DNA of 64,000 nucleotides from Pontibacter sp. E15-1 (GCF_022601975.1 NZ_JAKVIR010000001.1:124001-188000), one strand, 5' to 3'. Counted from the first letter of the stretch, positions 51,774 to 61,583 are shown. Translations and numbers: made by a program. The notes: a model not told the origin generated them from the sequence alone.

Positions 51774-51892
51774 GGGGTAGGGGCCCTTCTTAAGCTAGGG
51801 CGCGTTTTCCCGCTCGGCACTGTGTACATTTCCTGCCTATCGGCTGCCACTGGCATGGCACCGGAAATATACAAATAGAGGGCCCCTACCCC
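51774..51892. repeat. 119-bp segment bounded by perfect 14-bp inverted repeats
   Basis: GGGGTAGGGGCCCT (51774-51787) and its exact complement AGGGCCCCTACCCC (51879-51892) bound a segment with no coding capacity. No target duplication is visible. It could be a MITE, a dyad repeat or part of an RNA hairpin. Confidence 0.55.
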
Positions 51893-52092
51893 CGGTGCCT
51901 CCCGGAAAAACTGGGAATCATTTTGCTTTGTTCTGACAACAGAATATCCTCAATGGCTAGAAAATACATTTTGAAGTTACTTGAACTACAATAATTCCCG
52001 AATTCAGGTCAGGTTAAGAATACATACACCTCATATGCCCTTGCTGCGTGTGTTCACCTAGAAGCCAAAGTGCCGGTGATGCCCAGGAACGT

Positions 52093-52117
52093 ATTGTTGG
52101 TGAAAAACACCAACAAT
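52093..52117. other. Compact perfect hairpin, 10-bp stem
   Basis: ATTGTTGGTG (52093-52102) and CACCAACAAT (52108-52117) pair around AAAAA. No T-run follows on either strand. Role unknown; possible RNA structure. Confidence 0.55.
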
Positions 52118-52170
52118 GGCAGAGAGCAAAGCCAATTGCCAAGCATCTAGCGTATTAAGCCTTAAAAAAA

Positions 52171-52204
52171 CACAGCCCCTCGCTATGTAAAACGAGGGGC
52201 TGTG
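52171..52204 (-). terminator. Terminator after the LysM gene
   Basis: CACAGCCCCTCG (52171-52182) and CGAGGGGCTGTG (52193-52204) pair perfectly; on the minus strand the stem is followed by seven T. It lies 49 bases past the stop. Confidence 0.92.
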
Positions 52205-52252
52205 CCGTTTATAGGTTTCCGCCAGTGCGGGAAAAATTTCAGGGTTTAACGT

Positions 52253-53200
52253 TTAGGGCATATACGACACTTCTACGCGAAAGCGGTTGTCGATGGCACC
52301 CAGCTTTTGGTATGCCTTCTTCGACAGGCGCACCAGCACTTTGTCGTTCGAGCCTGTGTCAGGGAGCTTGCCGATCACGCGCACATACACTACCTGTCCG
52401 TTCATGGCATTTTTCACCTGCATAATCGTGCCCACGGGAGCTGACTTGTGCAGCGCGAGATACTTGTTTGAGTCCGCTTTCGGGTCGATCATCTCTGCCA
52501 TACCGCTTTCTATAATCTTTTTTAGGCCCGTGCTGCTTTCCTCTGCCTCAGAGGCATCGCCGGCAGCATCCGCTTCGGCCGGGGCAGTATCCCCCACCGG
52601 TCTAGATACCGGGGCTGGGGTGGTGGGCACGTTCTCTGTTGTCCTTGGCTTGGCCATCTCATCGTCTGCCTCGGGCACGTATACCGGCTGTTTGGTAGGC
52701 TGGGCAGTGCCCTTGCCCACAATCAGGCTGGAGCCGATGCTGATGCTGTTGTCCGCCAGTCCGTTCCAGCGCCGGATATCTTCTACCGCCACGCCATACA
52801 TCTTCGAGATGGAGTAGAGCGTTTGCCGCGCCTCTACCGTATGCAGTTTATTGCCCGTGTTGTTTACGGTGTAGGTGCGGTTGCTGGCGGGCACGGCTTT
52901 GGCCGTAGAGGCCATCGGTGCGGGCACTGCGCTGGCTTTGCGCGGAATCAGCACAATCTCCCCTATTCTGATCGTGGTCTCCACGCTTGGGTTTGCCTCT
53001 ACAATCTGCGAAACAGGCACGCTGTACTTTCGGGAGAGCGCATATAGCGTTTCTTTCGGATCTACCTTGTGCTGCACATAAAGTTTCCCATTCTTTCGCT
53101 CCACTCCAACGGAATCGCGGACAGCGGAAACGCCCAGGGCATTGGCTGAGAAAGAAATTACAGGTGCTAGGGCAAGCGTGATTAAAAAGGATCGTACCAT
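52253..53200 (-). CDS. LysM-repeat cell-wall protein with C-terminal RlpA-like domain
   Basis: A 315-residue secreted protein. Signal peptide about 1-21, LysM 1 about 43-88 (HKVDPKETLYALSRKYSV), LysM 2 about 119-162 (HTVEARQTLYSISKMYGV), a Pro/Ala/Glu-rich linker (170-225), and a C-terminal double-psi beta-barrel-like region (about 245-313, VGTIMQVKNAMNGQVVYVRVIG ... VRLSKKAYQKLGA). It probably binds peptidoglycan at the septum or envelope. It starts 9 bases after the end of the next gene upstream on the same strand. Confidence 0.86.
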   Translation of the reverse strand: MVRSFLITLALAPVISFSANALGVSAVRDSVGVERKNGKLYVQHKVDPKETLYALSRKYSVPVSQIVEANPSVETTIRIGEIVLIPRKASAVPAPMASTAKAVPASNRTYTVNNTGNKLHTVEARQTLYSISKMYGVAVEDIRRWNGLADNSISIGSSLIVGKGTAQPTKQPVYVPEADDEMAKPRTTENVPTTPAPVSRPVGDTAPAEADAAGDASEAEESSTGLKKIIESGMAEMIDPKADSNKYLALHKSAPVGTIMQVKNAMNGQVVYVRVIGKLPDTGSNDKVLVRLSKKAYQKLGAIDNRFRVEVSYMP

Positions 53201-53209
53201 GGGTAAAAA

Positions 53210-54037
53210 TTAACAGGCTAAAAGACGGTATACCTCCAGATGGGCTTTATCCTTCAGGAAATATAAATCGTCCATAAAGATAAAAAAAGTATCCGAACCG
53301 ATCCCAGTTAATCCGTCAGCGAGGACCGCTTTCAGGCATAAACTTCCAGTATGGTCGAACACAACGATGCAATTCTGATAACTGCCCCCGGGCGTGCGCC
53401 AGTACGAGCTGATGATAATGGCCTCCCCGGTTTCGGCATACTCGATGGCGAGTGCTGCGCCGTGCAGCTGCCGGGACTCCAGGAACTGCTGCACCTGCGT
53501 GAAATAGTCCTCCCCCTCCAGGTAGAGCACCGGATAGACAGCCTGCCGGAAACGCGCAGCACTATAGCGGGCCACTGCCTCGGCGGCCTCCTGCTGCGTA
53601 AGGTCCGTCCGCAGGCACGCGCCCGTGGCTGCCTGCAATTCCTGAAAGGCGGCTTCCGGCGCGTCGGCGGTATAGGCCAGCACGCCCTCCTCCGCCATCC
53701 CATAAAAAGCAAGGCCCGGCTCGTCCCAGGCGACGGCAAGAGTGGCAGCCTCCAGGGCCGTGATGCCCTTGTGCTGGCCTAGCTTGCGGTCGCCATACCC
53801 ATGGAGGTATACATGGCCGTGCTGGGCATCCTCCAACCCTTGCCACCACGCCTTGCCCGACGGCACAGGCAACTGTTGCAACGCCAGGGTCTCCGTCTGG
53901 AGGGTATAAAAGTGGGCCAGCAGCAGGTCCGCGTCGCGCACCTCCAGGGCCAGGCGGCGGGCGGCAGTGTCGAGGCGGATGCGCCACACGGGCGCGCCAA
54001 AATCGTAGGTAAAGCGTAAGGGAAGTATATGCTGCAA
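53210..54037 (-). CDS. DUF4905-like hypothetical protein
   Basis: A 275-residue protein with no signal peptide or membrane helix, beginning LPLRFTYDFGAPVWRIRLD and ending with a beta-rich region (ENCIVVFDHTGSLCLKAVL-like, FIFMDDLYFLKDKAHLEVYRL). I believe it to be the DUF4905 family of Cytophagales, from size and opening; not certain. Function unknown. It is divergent from the NfeD gene and is 9 bases upstream of the LysM gene, so co-transcribed with it. Confidence 0.6.
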   Translation of the reverse strand: MQHILPLRFTYDFGAPVWRIRLDTAARRLALEVRDADLLLAHFYTLQTETLALQQLPVPSGKAWWQGLEDAQHGHVYLHGYGDRKLGQHKGITALEAATLAVAWDEPGLAFYGMAEEGVLAYTADAPEAAFQELQAATGACLRTDLTQQEAAEAVARYSAARFRQAVYPVLYLEGEDYFTQVQQFLESRQLHGAALAIEYAETGEAIIISSYWRTPGGSYQNCIVVFDHTGSLCLKAVLADGLTGIGSDTFFIFMDDLYFLKDKAHLEVYRLLAC

Positions 54038-54088
54038 TTTTTTAGTAACTTATTGCCGGTATAAATGCCTTCACCAGCACACAAATTT

Positions 54089-55441
54089 ATGAAAACCAAT
54101 CCAAAGCATCAGTATCTCCGGGCGCTGTATCTGCTTCTCACCCTCCTGCTGCTGCCCAGCCTGTCGTTCGCGCAGGGCAAGCCCAAGGTGTTTGTGATGG
54201 AAGTGAAGTCTGAGATAGACCCGCGCACCAACCGCTATACCAAGATTGCCTTCGAGGCGGCCACCGAGGCCGGCGCCGATCATGTGCTGCTGGTGCTGGA
54301 CACCTTTGGCGGGGCCCTGAACGATGCCGACGAGATCCGGAAGCGGATACTGAACTACCCGAAACCCGTGTATGTGTTTATCGATAACAACGCCGCCTCG
54401 GCCGGGGCCCTGATTTCGCTGGCATGCGACAGCATCTACATGTCGCCGGGGTCTAACATCGGTGCCGCCACCGTGGTGGGGGCCGACGGTGCGGCCGCAC
54501 CCGGCAAATACCAAAGCTACATGCGCTCGATCATGCGCTCCACCGCAGAGGCCAACGGCAGGAACCCGCACATGGCCGAGGCGATGGTAGAAGCGAGCGT
54601 AGACAGCACGCTCTCTGCCGGGCAGGTGCTTACACTAACCACGACGGAGGCCGTGAAGTACGGTTTTTGCGACGGCGTGGCCAACGACGTGACGGGCGTG
54701 CTGGCGCAACTGCACCTGCAAAACGCCGAGGTCATACACTTCCAGCCTGGCACCGCCGATGGAATCATCTCCTTTTTCCTGAACCCCTTTATCAGCGGTA
54801 TTCTTTTGCTCATCATCATCGGGGGGCTTTACTTTGAGCTGCAAACGCCTGGTGTGGGCTTTCCGCTGATGGCCGCCATTGTGGCTGGCATGTTTTACCT
54901 TGTGCCCTACTACCTGAACGGGCTGGCCGAGAACTGGGAGATCCTCATGTTCGTGGCGGGCTTTATCCTGATTCTGCTGGAGGTGTTCGTCATTCCGGGG
55001 TTTGGCATCACAGGCATCAGCGGCATTTTGCTGGCCGTGTTTGCGCTGGTGCTCATGATGGTCAACAATTATAACTTCGACTTCACGTTCGTGCCGTCTG
55101 AGGACCTCATGAAAAGCCTTATCTCGGTGGTGGTGGGTATGGTGGGCGCGGGCGTGCTGATCGCCCTCACCTGGAACCGGCTGGTTAGCAGCAAGGCCAT
55201 GGACCGCGTGGTGCTCCGGAACAGCTTTCAAAGCGACGAGGGCTATCGCTCCACCACCTCGGCAGAACATCTGGTGGGCAAAAAAGGCATCGCCCATACC
55301 CGCATGAGCCCCACGGGCCGCGTGATGATCGACACGGTGATTTACGACGCCCAGGCCCGCGACGGCTTCATCGAAAAAGGCGACACCATCGAGGTGATTG
55401 ACCAGAGCACCTTCTCGCTGCGCGTGAAAAAGCTAGGCTAG
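54089..55441 (+). CDS. NfeD-type membrane-bound serine protease (ClpP class)
   Basis: A 450-residue protein. From the ATG at 54089 a signal peptide (LLTLLLLPSLSFAQG) leads to a ClpP-class serine protease domain (about 35-230). NNAASAGALISLACD has the catalytic Ser, and YQSYMRSIMRSTAE the region of the lysine. About four helices follow (235-365), then an OB-fold NfeD domain (about 395-450). Such proteins work with flotillin or stomatin-like partners in membrane protein quality control; no partner is adjacent. Confidence 0.88.
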   Translation: MKTNPKHQYLRALYLLLTLLLLPSLSFAQGKPKVFVMEVKSEIDPRTNRYTKIAFEAATEAGADHVLLVLDTFGGALNDADEIRKRILNYPKPVYVFIDNNAASAGALISLACDSIYMSPGSNIGAATVVGADGAAAPGKYQSYMRSIMRSTAEANGRNPHMAEAMVEASVDSTLSAGQVLTLTTTEAVKYGFCDGVANDVTGVLAQLHLQNAEVIHFQPGTADGIISFFLNPFISGILLLIIIGGLYFELQTPGVGFPLMAAIVAGMFYLVPYYLNGLAENWEILMFVAGFILILLEVFVIPGFGITGISGILLAVFALVLMMVNNYNFDFTFVPSEDLMKSLISVVVGMVGAGVLIALTWNRLVSSKAMDRVVLRNSFQSDEGYRSTTSAEHLVGKKGIAHTRMSPTGRVMIDTVIYDAQARDGFIEKGDTIEVIDQSTFSLRVKKLG

Positions 55442-55610
55442 CACTCGACCAATTTAATACCAGAATTAGCATTCGTTTTTACTTGAAAAGAAACGGTTCT
55501 TATACCTCATTTCTAATTCTCAATTTCTAATTTGGCGAAGCACTACAGTAGCCTGCACCAGGCGCGCCCACTAGCCCGACCATAGCTTGTCTCTCTATCA
55601 ACAGGTATAC
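55442..55610. repeat. Spacer with repeated TTTCTAATT words
   Basis: 169 bases between NfeD and the oxygenase. ATTTCTAATTCTCA is followed directly by ATTTCTAATTTGG at about 55509-55535, a 14-bp imperfect tandem repeat similar in style to those at 32469-32496 and 58044-58132. No gene visible. Confidence 0.5.
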
Positions 55611-56387
55611 ATGAACTACATTGATCTCCCCTCGCTGGAACAAAGAGGAGCGGCCATACGGGCAGACTTCTCCTCAAAACCTGTTTTCCGGTATGCCGTT
55701 ATCGAGGATTTCTTTAGAGACGATCAGGCTGAGCGTATACAGTTGGCATACCCTTCCCTCACGCAGGGCCACTGGGACGGCACGACCTATATCGACCAAA
55801 AAAACAAGTTCCAGCAGCGTGTGTTTGACCAGGGCTCTTTGTTTGATGAGATATTCGCAGAACTGAACTCAGGCGCGTTCCTGAATTTTCTGGAGCAGGT
55901 TACCGGGATCAGGCAGTTGCAAAGCGACCCGTCACTTTTTGGCGGTGGCTTGCATCAGTCTACCACAGGGGCCTTCTTAAACGTGCACGTGGATTATAAC
56001 CTGCATCCCCAAACTCAGTACCATCGCCGCCTGAATCTGCTGGTATACATGAACAGGGGCTGGCAGGAAGGGTATGGGGGAAACCTGGAACTGTGGGACA
56101 TGCAGCAGCACCAGCTGCTCGATGAGATAGCGCCTGGTTTCAACCGCGCCGTTGTCTTCGAGACCAATCATGTTTCGTACCACGGCCATCCCAAACCACT
56201 GCAAACTCCCCGGGGCGTCAGCCGTAAATCCATCGCCACCTACTATTATACCCCCACGCGGCCGCAGCACGAACTAAAGGCGGCCCACAACACGCTATTT
56301 GTGAACACAGAGGGTATAAACGGGCAGTTCAAACGCCTAAAATCCGGACTCAAGGCACTCTTAGAGCGCGTCAGAACGAAATTTTAA
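55611..56387 (+). CDS. 2-oxoglutarate-Fe(II) oxygenase (prolyl-hydroxylase-like)
   Basis: A 258-residue protein. The iron site is H-x-D in FLNVHVDYN and the distal His in NHVSYHGHPKPL, with the 2-oxoglutarate-binding Arg in RGVSRKSIATYYYT. The domain resembles the P4Hc 2OG-Fe(II) group that hydroxylates proteins or sugars. I take the second ATG (55611). The product and target are unknown; no neighbour helps. Confidence 0.88.
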   Translation: MNYIDLPSLEQRGAAIRADFSSKPVFRYAVIEDFFRDDQAERIQLAYPSLTQGHWDGTTYIDQKNKFQQRVFDQGSLFDEIFAELNSGAFLNFLEQVTGIRQLQSDPSLFGGGLHQSTTGAFLNVHVDYNLHPQTQYHRRLNLLVYMNRGWQEGYGGNLELWDMQQHQLLDEIAPGFNRAVVFETNHVSYHGHPKPLQTPRGVSRKSIATYYYTPTRPQHELKAAHNTLFVNTEGINGQFKRLKSGLKALLERVRTKF

Positions 56388-56425
56388 CAAAAGCTCAGTT
56401 TATACCTTCTTCCATACCTACCCCT

Positions 56426-56767
56426 ATGCGCAACATATTCTGCCTGACAGCCTTCGTGCTAAGCATAAGTTTAATGGCATGCCAAACAAGCACAACTACC
56501 GATAAAAACCCGGAGGTGGCAACGGCCACGCTGCTCTGGACCGGCGAACTTGCGGCGGACGGCTGCGGGTTTGAGGTACTGCTCGATGGGAGAAAATACC
56601 TGCCGGAAAACGAAGACGCCATTGACGCACGGTATAAGGCAAACGCCCGCACAGAGGTGGAGCTTACGTTTGAGCGCCTGCCCGACCCCATCGACCGCCG
56701 TTGTGGCATGGTGCCGCAACCCCGCGTGATGGATGCCATCCGGATTATTTCGATCCGTCCGCGCTAA
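56426..56767 (+). CDS. Small lipoprotein, copy A of a tandem pair
   Basis: A 113-residue lipoprotein (SLMAC, cysteine about 16). The mature part reads ATLLWTGELAADGCGFEV, then YLPENEDAIDARYK, VELTFERL and IRIISIRPR. It is homologous to the protein encoded at 56868-57215. The conserved DGCG motif with two more cysteines nearby may form a disulfide. Family not recognised. The same-strand neighbour copy starts 101 bases downstream. Confidence 0.75.
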   Translation: MRNIFCLTAFVLSISLMACQTSTTTDKNPEVATATLLWTGELAADGCGFEVLLDGRKYLPENEDAIDARYKANARTEVELTFERLPDPIDRRCGMVPQPRVMDAIRIISIRPR

Positions 56768-56867
56768 GGACCCGCGGCTTGGCATCGTGCCCTATACCAT
56801 ACCTGGCAGCTTTTGTTGGCGCGGCATGCAACCCTTTGGTTCACCACAGGGTCATCGGGGTATACCT

Positions 56868-57215
56868 ATGAAAATAGCCATGAGAAGACTTTTTCTACTG
56901 AGCGTACATTTACTGACTGCCCTGCTGCTGTTCACCTCCTGCAACAAAGACGACGATGGCTGTTACGTGCCCGAAACAATCGAAGCGACCCTGCACTGGA
57001 CCGGCGACTATGCCTTGGACGGATGCGGTTATATCCTGACGATTGGGGACACAGACTATAAGCCGAAAAATGAGGAGGATATTCCAGACACGTACAAGCA
57101 GCCGCCTATCACTGACGTAAACGTGCAAATTCTCCACTACAGTGAAAATGTGCGGGTGTGCCAGGCTGGGGTTGAGATGAAAAGCGTGAAAGTGCTGGAG
57201 CTTAGCAAGCGGTAA
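56868..57215 (+). CDS. Small lipoprotein, copy B of a tandem pair
   Basis: A 115-residue lipoprotein from the ATG at 56868 (a longer frame from 56733 reads through the spacer). Lipobox TSC at about 25. It keeps the pattern of copy A: ATLHWTGDYALDGCGYIL, then YKPKNEEDIPDTYK and VKVLELSKR. The two are about one third identical by eye, so the duplication is old. Function unknown. Confidence 0.75.
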   Translation: MKIAMRRLFLLSVHLLTALLLFTSCNKDDDGCYVPETIEATLHWTGDYALDGCGYILTIGDTDYKPKNEEDIPDTYKQPPITDVNVQILHYSENVRVCQAGVEMKSVKVLELSKR

Positions 57216-57307
57216 CACAAAAGCGTGGCCTGTAGCGCTGGTATACTGCCGTCGCTTGTGTACCTTTAGGGTATAACCGATACGGTTCACTTAAACCCGT
57301 AAGCACG

Positions 57308-58045
57308 ATGAAAGTCCTCGGCATCATACCCGCCCGCTACGCCAGCACCCGCTTCCCCGGAAAGCCCCTCACCGACATCCACGGCAAAAGCATGATCCGG
57401 CGGGTATATGAGCAGGCGAAAATGGCCGGTCTGGCCGAGGTACTGGTTGCGACGGATGATGACCGCATACGCACGCATGTGGAAGCATTTGGCGGGAAAG
57501 TAGTGATGACGGCTGCGCACCACCAAAGCGGCACCGACCGTTGCTTTGAGGCCTATCAACTGCATAATGTGCCGTATGAGTATGTCATCAACATTCAGGG
57601 AGACGAGCCCTTTATCCAGCCAGAGCAGATTGACCTGGTGGCCTCTTGCTTTGAGAACCCGCAGACCCAGCTGGCCACGCTGGTGAAGAAAATAGAGACG
57701 GCCGAAGAGCTCTTTAACTCCAACTCGCCCAAGGTGGTGCTGAACCTGGCAAAAGAGGCGCTGTACTTCAGCAGGCAGCCCATCCCCTACTGCCGCAACA
57801 TCCCCAACGACATCTGGCACCAGCAGCATACCTATTTCAAGCACATCGGCATATATGGCTACCGGGCCGATATTCTGGAGCAGATCACACAGTTGCCTCC
57901 CTCCGGCCTCGAACTGGCAGAGTCGCTGGAGCAGCTGCGCTGGCTGGAGAACGGCTTCCGCATCACCACAGCCCTCACCACCTTCGAAACCTTCGGCATC
58001 GATACCCCCGAAGACTTGCAAAAGGTGCTGCCGCACCTTCTTTAG
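57308..58045 (+). CDS. kdsB: 3-deoxy-manno-octulosonate cytidylyltransferase (KdsB)
   Basis: A 245-residue enzyme that makes CMP-Kdo for lipopolysaccharide. The signature IIPARYASTRFPGKPL opens it; the metal-binding QGDEPFI (about 97-103) and NPNDIWHQQHT-like, KHIGIYGYR segments are typical. Length is normal. The Kdo pathway implies an LPS-bearing outer membrane. Confidence 0.96.
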   Translation: MKVLGIIPARYASTRFPGKPLTDIHGKSMIRRVYEQAKMAGLAEVLVATDDDRIRTHVEAFGGKVVMTAAHHQSGTDRCFEAYQLHNVPYEYVINIQGDEPFIQPEQIDLVASCFENPQTQLATLVKKIETAEELFNSNSPKVVLNLAKEALYFSRQPIPYCRNIPNDIWHQQHTYFKHIGIYGYRADILEQITQLPPSGLELAESLEQLRWLENGFRITTALTTFETFGIDTPEDLQKVLPHLL

Positions 58046-58132
58046 TTCCGAGTTCCGAGTTCCGAGTTACGGGTTCCGAGTTTAAAATTCAGCAAGCATT
58101 AACCCGGAACTCATAATTCGGAACTCGGAACT
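58044..58132. repeat. Heptamer array AGTTCCG in both orientations (dyad)
   Basis: AGTTCCG repeats five times head to tail at 58044-58078 (copies 4 and 5 are AGTTACG and GGTTCCG). The reverse complement CGGAACT occurs at 58105-58132 in three of four 7-base blocks. The two arms can form a long hairpin, between kdsB and the convergent SUI1 gene. Origin unknown; may also terminate transcription. Confidence 0.75.
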
Positions 58133-58136
58133 GATC

Positions 58137-58484
58137 TCACCCCCCCGCTTTTTTGGCTTTGTAGCCGGCAGCGTGGAGCACTTGTACCACTTTGTCGCGG
58201 AAATCGCCCTGGATTAGGATCTCGCCGTCTTTGGCTGACCCGCCGACGCCACACTTGCTTTTGAGGGTTTTGCCTAAGTCTTTCAGATCATCCTCGGTAC
58301 CCACAAACCCCGCCACCAGGGTCACCTGCTTGCCCCCGCGCGCTTTCTTGTCGAGCATGACTTTCAGGTTCTGCTGCTGTGGCGGCAGCGTTTCTGCGGT
58401 ATGATCTGGCTCGTAATCGTAGTTGAAGTCTGTGTTGGTGGAGTATACCACGCCCTGGCGGCCTTTTTTGCTGTTGTCTTTCAT
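58137..58484 (-). CDS. yciH: SUI1/eIF1-like translation factor
   Basis: A 115-residue protein of the bacterial SUI1 (YciH) family. The core is [14 protein letters not shown], then [16 protein letters not shown] and [19 protein letters not shown]. The first 35 residues are charged and probably disordered. Relatives influence start-site choice in translation. It is coupled to the lipid-kinase gene by a 4-base overlap. Confidence 0.92.
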   Translation of the reverse strand: MKDNSKKGRQGVVYSTNTDFNYDYEPDHTAETLPPQQQNLKVMLDKKARGGKQVTLVAGFVGTEDDLKDLGKTLKSKCGVGGSAKDGEILIQGDFRDKVVQVLHAAGYKAKKAGG

Positions 58485-59380
58485 GAGGTGCTTTTTAATT
58501 GCTGTGTAATCACTTTCAGCGAGAGGGGCTGTATCTGCACGTCGAACGCCGAGGCTTTGCCCCTGAACTCCCCGTCTGCGTGGAACATCATCGGCTCCTC
58601 CGTCTCTACCTGCACACAGGATGTCTTAAAGTACTCAGCGCTGCCCGCGTGCGCCAGCTGGTTGGTGAGCATACAGTAGCTGAGGTTAAGTGCCTTGATG
58701 AAGTCGAGCCTGCGCACGAGGCAAACATCCAGCAGCCCATCCCGGATATCCGCCTGCGGGGCGATGTATGCATTGTTCCCGTACTGGGCGGCGTTGGCAA
58801 AGGCCATCACGAAACAGTCGGTGTCGATCACCTTCCCGTTGATGCTCGCCCGTACGGGCTGGTGCCTGTAATGGCGCACTTCCTTCATCACCAGTTCCAC
58901 GTAACTCTGCAACCCGCGCTTTTTGCTCCCGGCAAACACCGAGCTGATGTAGGCATCAAACCCAATGCCCGCAGTCGTGAAAAACGGGTGCCCGTTGATG
59001 CTGCCGCTGTCGATAGTGGTGGCTTCCCCCTGATTCAGCACCCGCAGCGCACCATCCAGCGCCATGGGCACCAGCAGATGGCGCGCCAGGCCGTTCCCGG
59101 AGCCCTTGGGCAAAATAGCCAGCGCCGTGTCGGTATACAGCAGGCCGCGCGCCACCTCGTTCACGGTGCCGTCGCCACCCACGGCCACCACGATGGCGCA
59201 GCCGCTGTCGGCGGCCGCGCGCGCCAGCTCAGGCGCGTGCCCGGCGTACTCAGTGTATACGATATCGTGGGCAAACTTCTCCTGGTCCAGGTGCAGCAGG
59301 ATCTGCGCCGAAACGTCCACCTTGCGCCGGGGCCCCGAGGTGGGGTTGATGATAAACCTGACATGTGGGCGTTTGGGCAT
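58481..59380 (-). CDS. Diacylglycerol kinase family lipid kinase
   Basis: A 299-residue lipid kinase from the ATG at 59380; the longer frame upstream overlaps the spacer. Opening [13 protein letters not shown], nucleotide motif [17 protein letters not shown] (about 60-76) and [13 protein letters not shown] are the hallmark of the DagK_cat fold. The C-terminal half is a beta sandwich. Similar to YegS/DgkB; the lipid substrate is not settled. Overlaps SUI1 by 4 bases. Confidence 0.9.
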   Translation of the reverse strand: MPKRPHVRFIINPTSGPRRKVDVSAQILLHLDQEKFAHDIVYTEYAGHAPELARAAADSGCAIVVAVGGDGTVNEVARGLLYTDTALAILPKGSGNGLARHLLVPMALDGALRVLNQGEATTIDSGSINGHPFFTTAGIGFDAYISSVFAGSKKRGLQSYVELVMKEVRHYRHQPVRASINGKVIDTDCFVMAFANAAQYGNNAYIAPQADIRDGLLDVCLVRRLDFIKALNLSYCMLTNQLAHAGSAEYFKTSCVQVETEEPMMFHADGEFRGKASAFDVQIQPLSLKVITQQLKSTS

Positions 59381-59483
59381 AAGTCGTGTTTTGGGGCTTT
59401 CTACAAAATTACCCTTTCCGGCCGAATAATAAAAAAGCCTGGTGTTGGTATACATCAGGCTTTCGTAACGAAGTGCTTCGCTG

Positions 59484-60329
59484 CTATTTGAGCTGGAAGG
59501 TAAGCACCGGAATTCTGGTATGGTTAACCAGATCTTCAGCGATGCTGCCACTGAGTAGGTGCGAGAAGCCTGTCCGGCCGTGGGTGGCCAGCATGATCAG
59601 GTCGGCCCGGATGTCCTGCGCGAAGTGCATAATTCCCTCCTCTTCCAGCACATCATCATACACATTGGTGGTATAGTTCTGGAGCATGTTCTTTTTTGCG
59701 ATCTCCTCCAGCTTCAGGTGCAGGTTGCCGCTCGACTCAAACGCACCGGGCGTGTTGATGTAGACGAGGTGAAGCCGGGCACCGAACAGTTGCTGAAAAT
59801 GCTTGAACCGCGCCATGGCATGGCTTATCTCCCGCTTAAAATCTGAGGCTACCACAATCTCCCGCACATCAAAATGCAGGTGCCGGTGCTTTACCGTCAG
59901 GACCGGGCACTCGGCGGTGCGCACCACCTTCTCGGTGTTCGAGCCGAGCAGGAACTCATCCAGGCCACTGCTTCCCTTCGACCCCATCACCACCAGATCC
60001 ACATTGTCCTGCTGTATGGTGCGCCTGATTTTGCTGATCGGCTTGTCTACGTCCACCTCCTGCACCACGTCCACCCCCTCGTGCTTCACCGACGCGGCCA
60101 GCTGCTTCATCTGCCCTTTCGTGGTTTCCAGAAGCTGCAGAACATACACCTGCTGCAGGTTGCCCGGCCGGATGACATCGCCCGTCGCGCTGAAGTCTGA
60201 CATGGCGGGCGTTTCGATCACGTGCAGCAGCTTGATGGCCGCCCCGGTTCTGCGGGCGATGGCTACAGCCACTTCGAAGGCATAGTGTGCCTGCTCTGAA
60301 AAATCGGTGGGAACAAGAATGCGTTTCAT
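59484..60329 (-). CDS. Tandem universal stress protein
   Basis: A 281-residue protein of two UspA domains. From the ATG at 60329 it opens RILVPTDFSEQAHYA. Domain 1 ends with the ATP-loop GSKGSSGLDEFLLGSNTEKVV (about 112-132), and domain 2 with ATHGRTGFSHLLSGSIAEDLV, both with the G-x2-G-x9-G-[ST] pattern, so both may bind nucleotide. This contrasts with the other Usp at 25085-26041, whose second domain looks degenerate. Stands alone. Confidence 0.9.
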   Translation of the reverse strand: MKRILVPTDFSEQAHYAFEVAVAIARRTGAAIKLLHVIETPAMSDFSATGDVIRPGNLQQVYVLQLLETTKGQMKQLAASVKHEGVDVVQEVDVDKPISKIRRTIQQDNVDLVVMGSKGSSGLDEFLLGSNTEKVVRTAECPVLTVKHRHLHFDVREIVVASDFKREISHAMARFKHFQQLFGARLHLVYINTPGAFESSGNLHLKLEEIAKKNMLQNYTTNVYDDVLEEEGIMHFAQDIRADLIMLATHGRTGFSHLLSGSIAEDLVNHTRIPVLTFQLK

Positions 60330-60440
60330 AACAGATAGTGTGTTTAGTGGTGGACGTAAGTGCGCGGAAACCAGAAGGCGACTGCGCGAAATGAGGCCCC
60401 TGCACAGCAGGAACGTCTGTTTTGTCTTATACGGGTATAA

Positions 60441-60480
60441 AAAGCAAGAGCCCATCCGATATCGGATGGGCTCTTGCTTT
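60441..60480 (-). terminator. Perfect 40-bp palindrome after gap
   Basis: The 20-base arms 60441-60460 (AAAGCAAGAGCCCATCCGAT) and 60461-60480 are exact complements with no spacer. On the minus strand it lies 25 bases past the gap stop and ends in a T/A-rich run. The loop would be formed by the innermost four bases. Confidence 0.8.
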
Positions 60481-60504
60481 TATATGTCCTGAAACTGCTG
60501 TTTC

Positions 60505-61533
<1,029 letters not shown>

Positions 61534-61554
61534 TTACAATATCCCATATTGTAA
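61534..61554 (-). promoter_or_regulatory. 21-bp dyad before gap
   Basis: TTACAATAT (61534-61542) and ATATTGTAA (61546-61554) are exact complements with a 3-bp centre, 37 bases upstream of the gap start. Such an arrangement is usual for a dimeric regulator. The regulator is unknown. Confidence 0.6.
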
Positions 61555-61583
61555 AACCAATATTTTTTTACAAACTGATTTAT

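Larger units (their letters stand above)
51622..52170. other. Gene-poor spacer between fabH and the LysM gene
   Basis: About 550 bases. No ORF in it is convincing. It holds an inverted-repeat element at 51774-51892 and a compact hairpin at 52093-52117 (both listed). The remainder is AT-rich and shows no recognised element. Confidence 0.65.

Noticed and set aside
51638-51874. A 78-codon minus-strand frame in the fabH-LysM spacer
   Set aside because: It crosses the inverted-repeat element, has no homology pattern or ribosome-binding context that I can support.
58044-58132. Heptamer array considered as a CRISPR array
   Set aside because: Units are 7 bases, directly adjacent, with no unique spacers and no cas genes.
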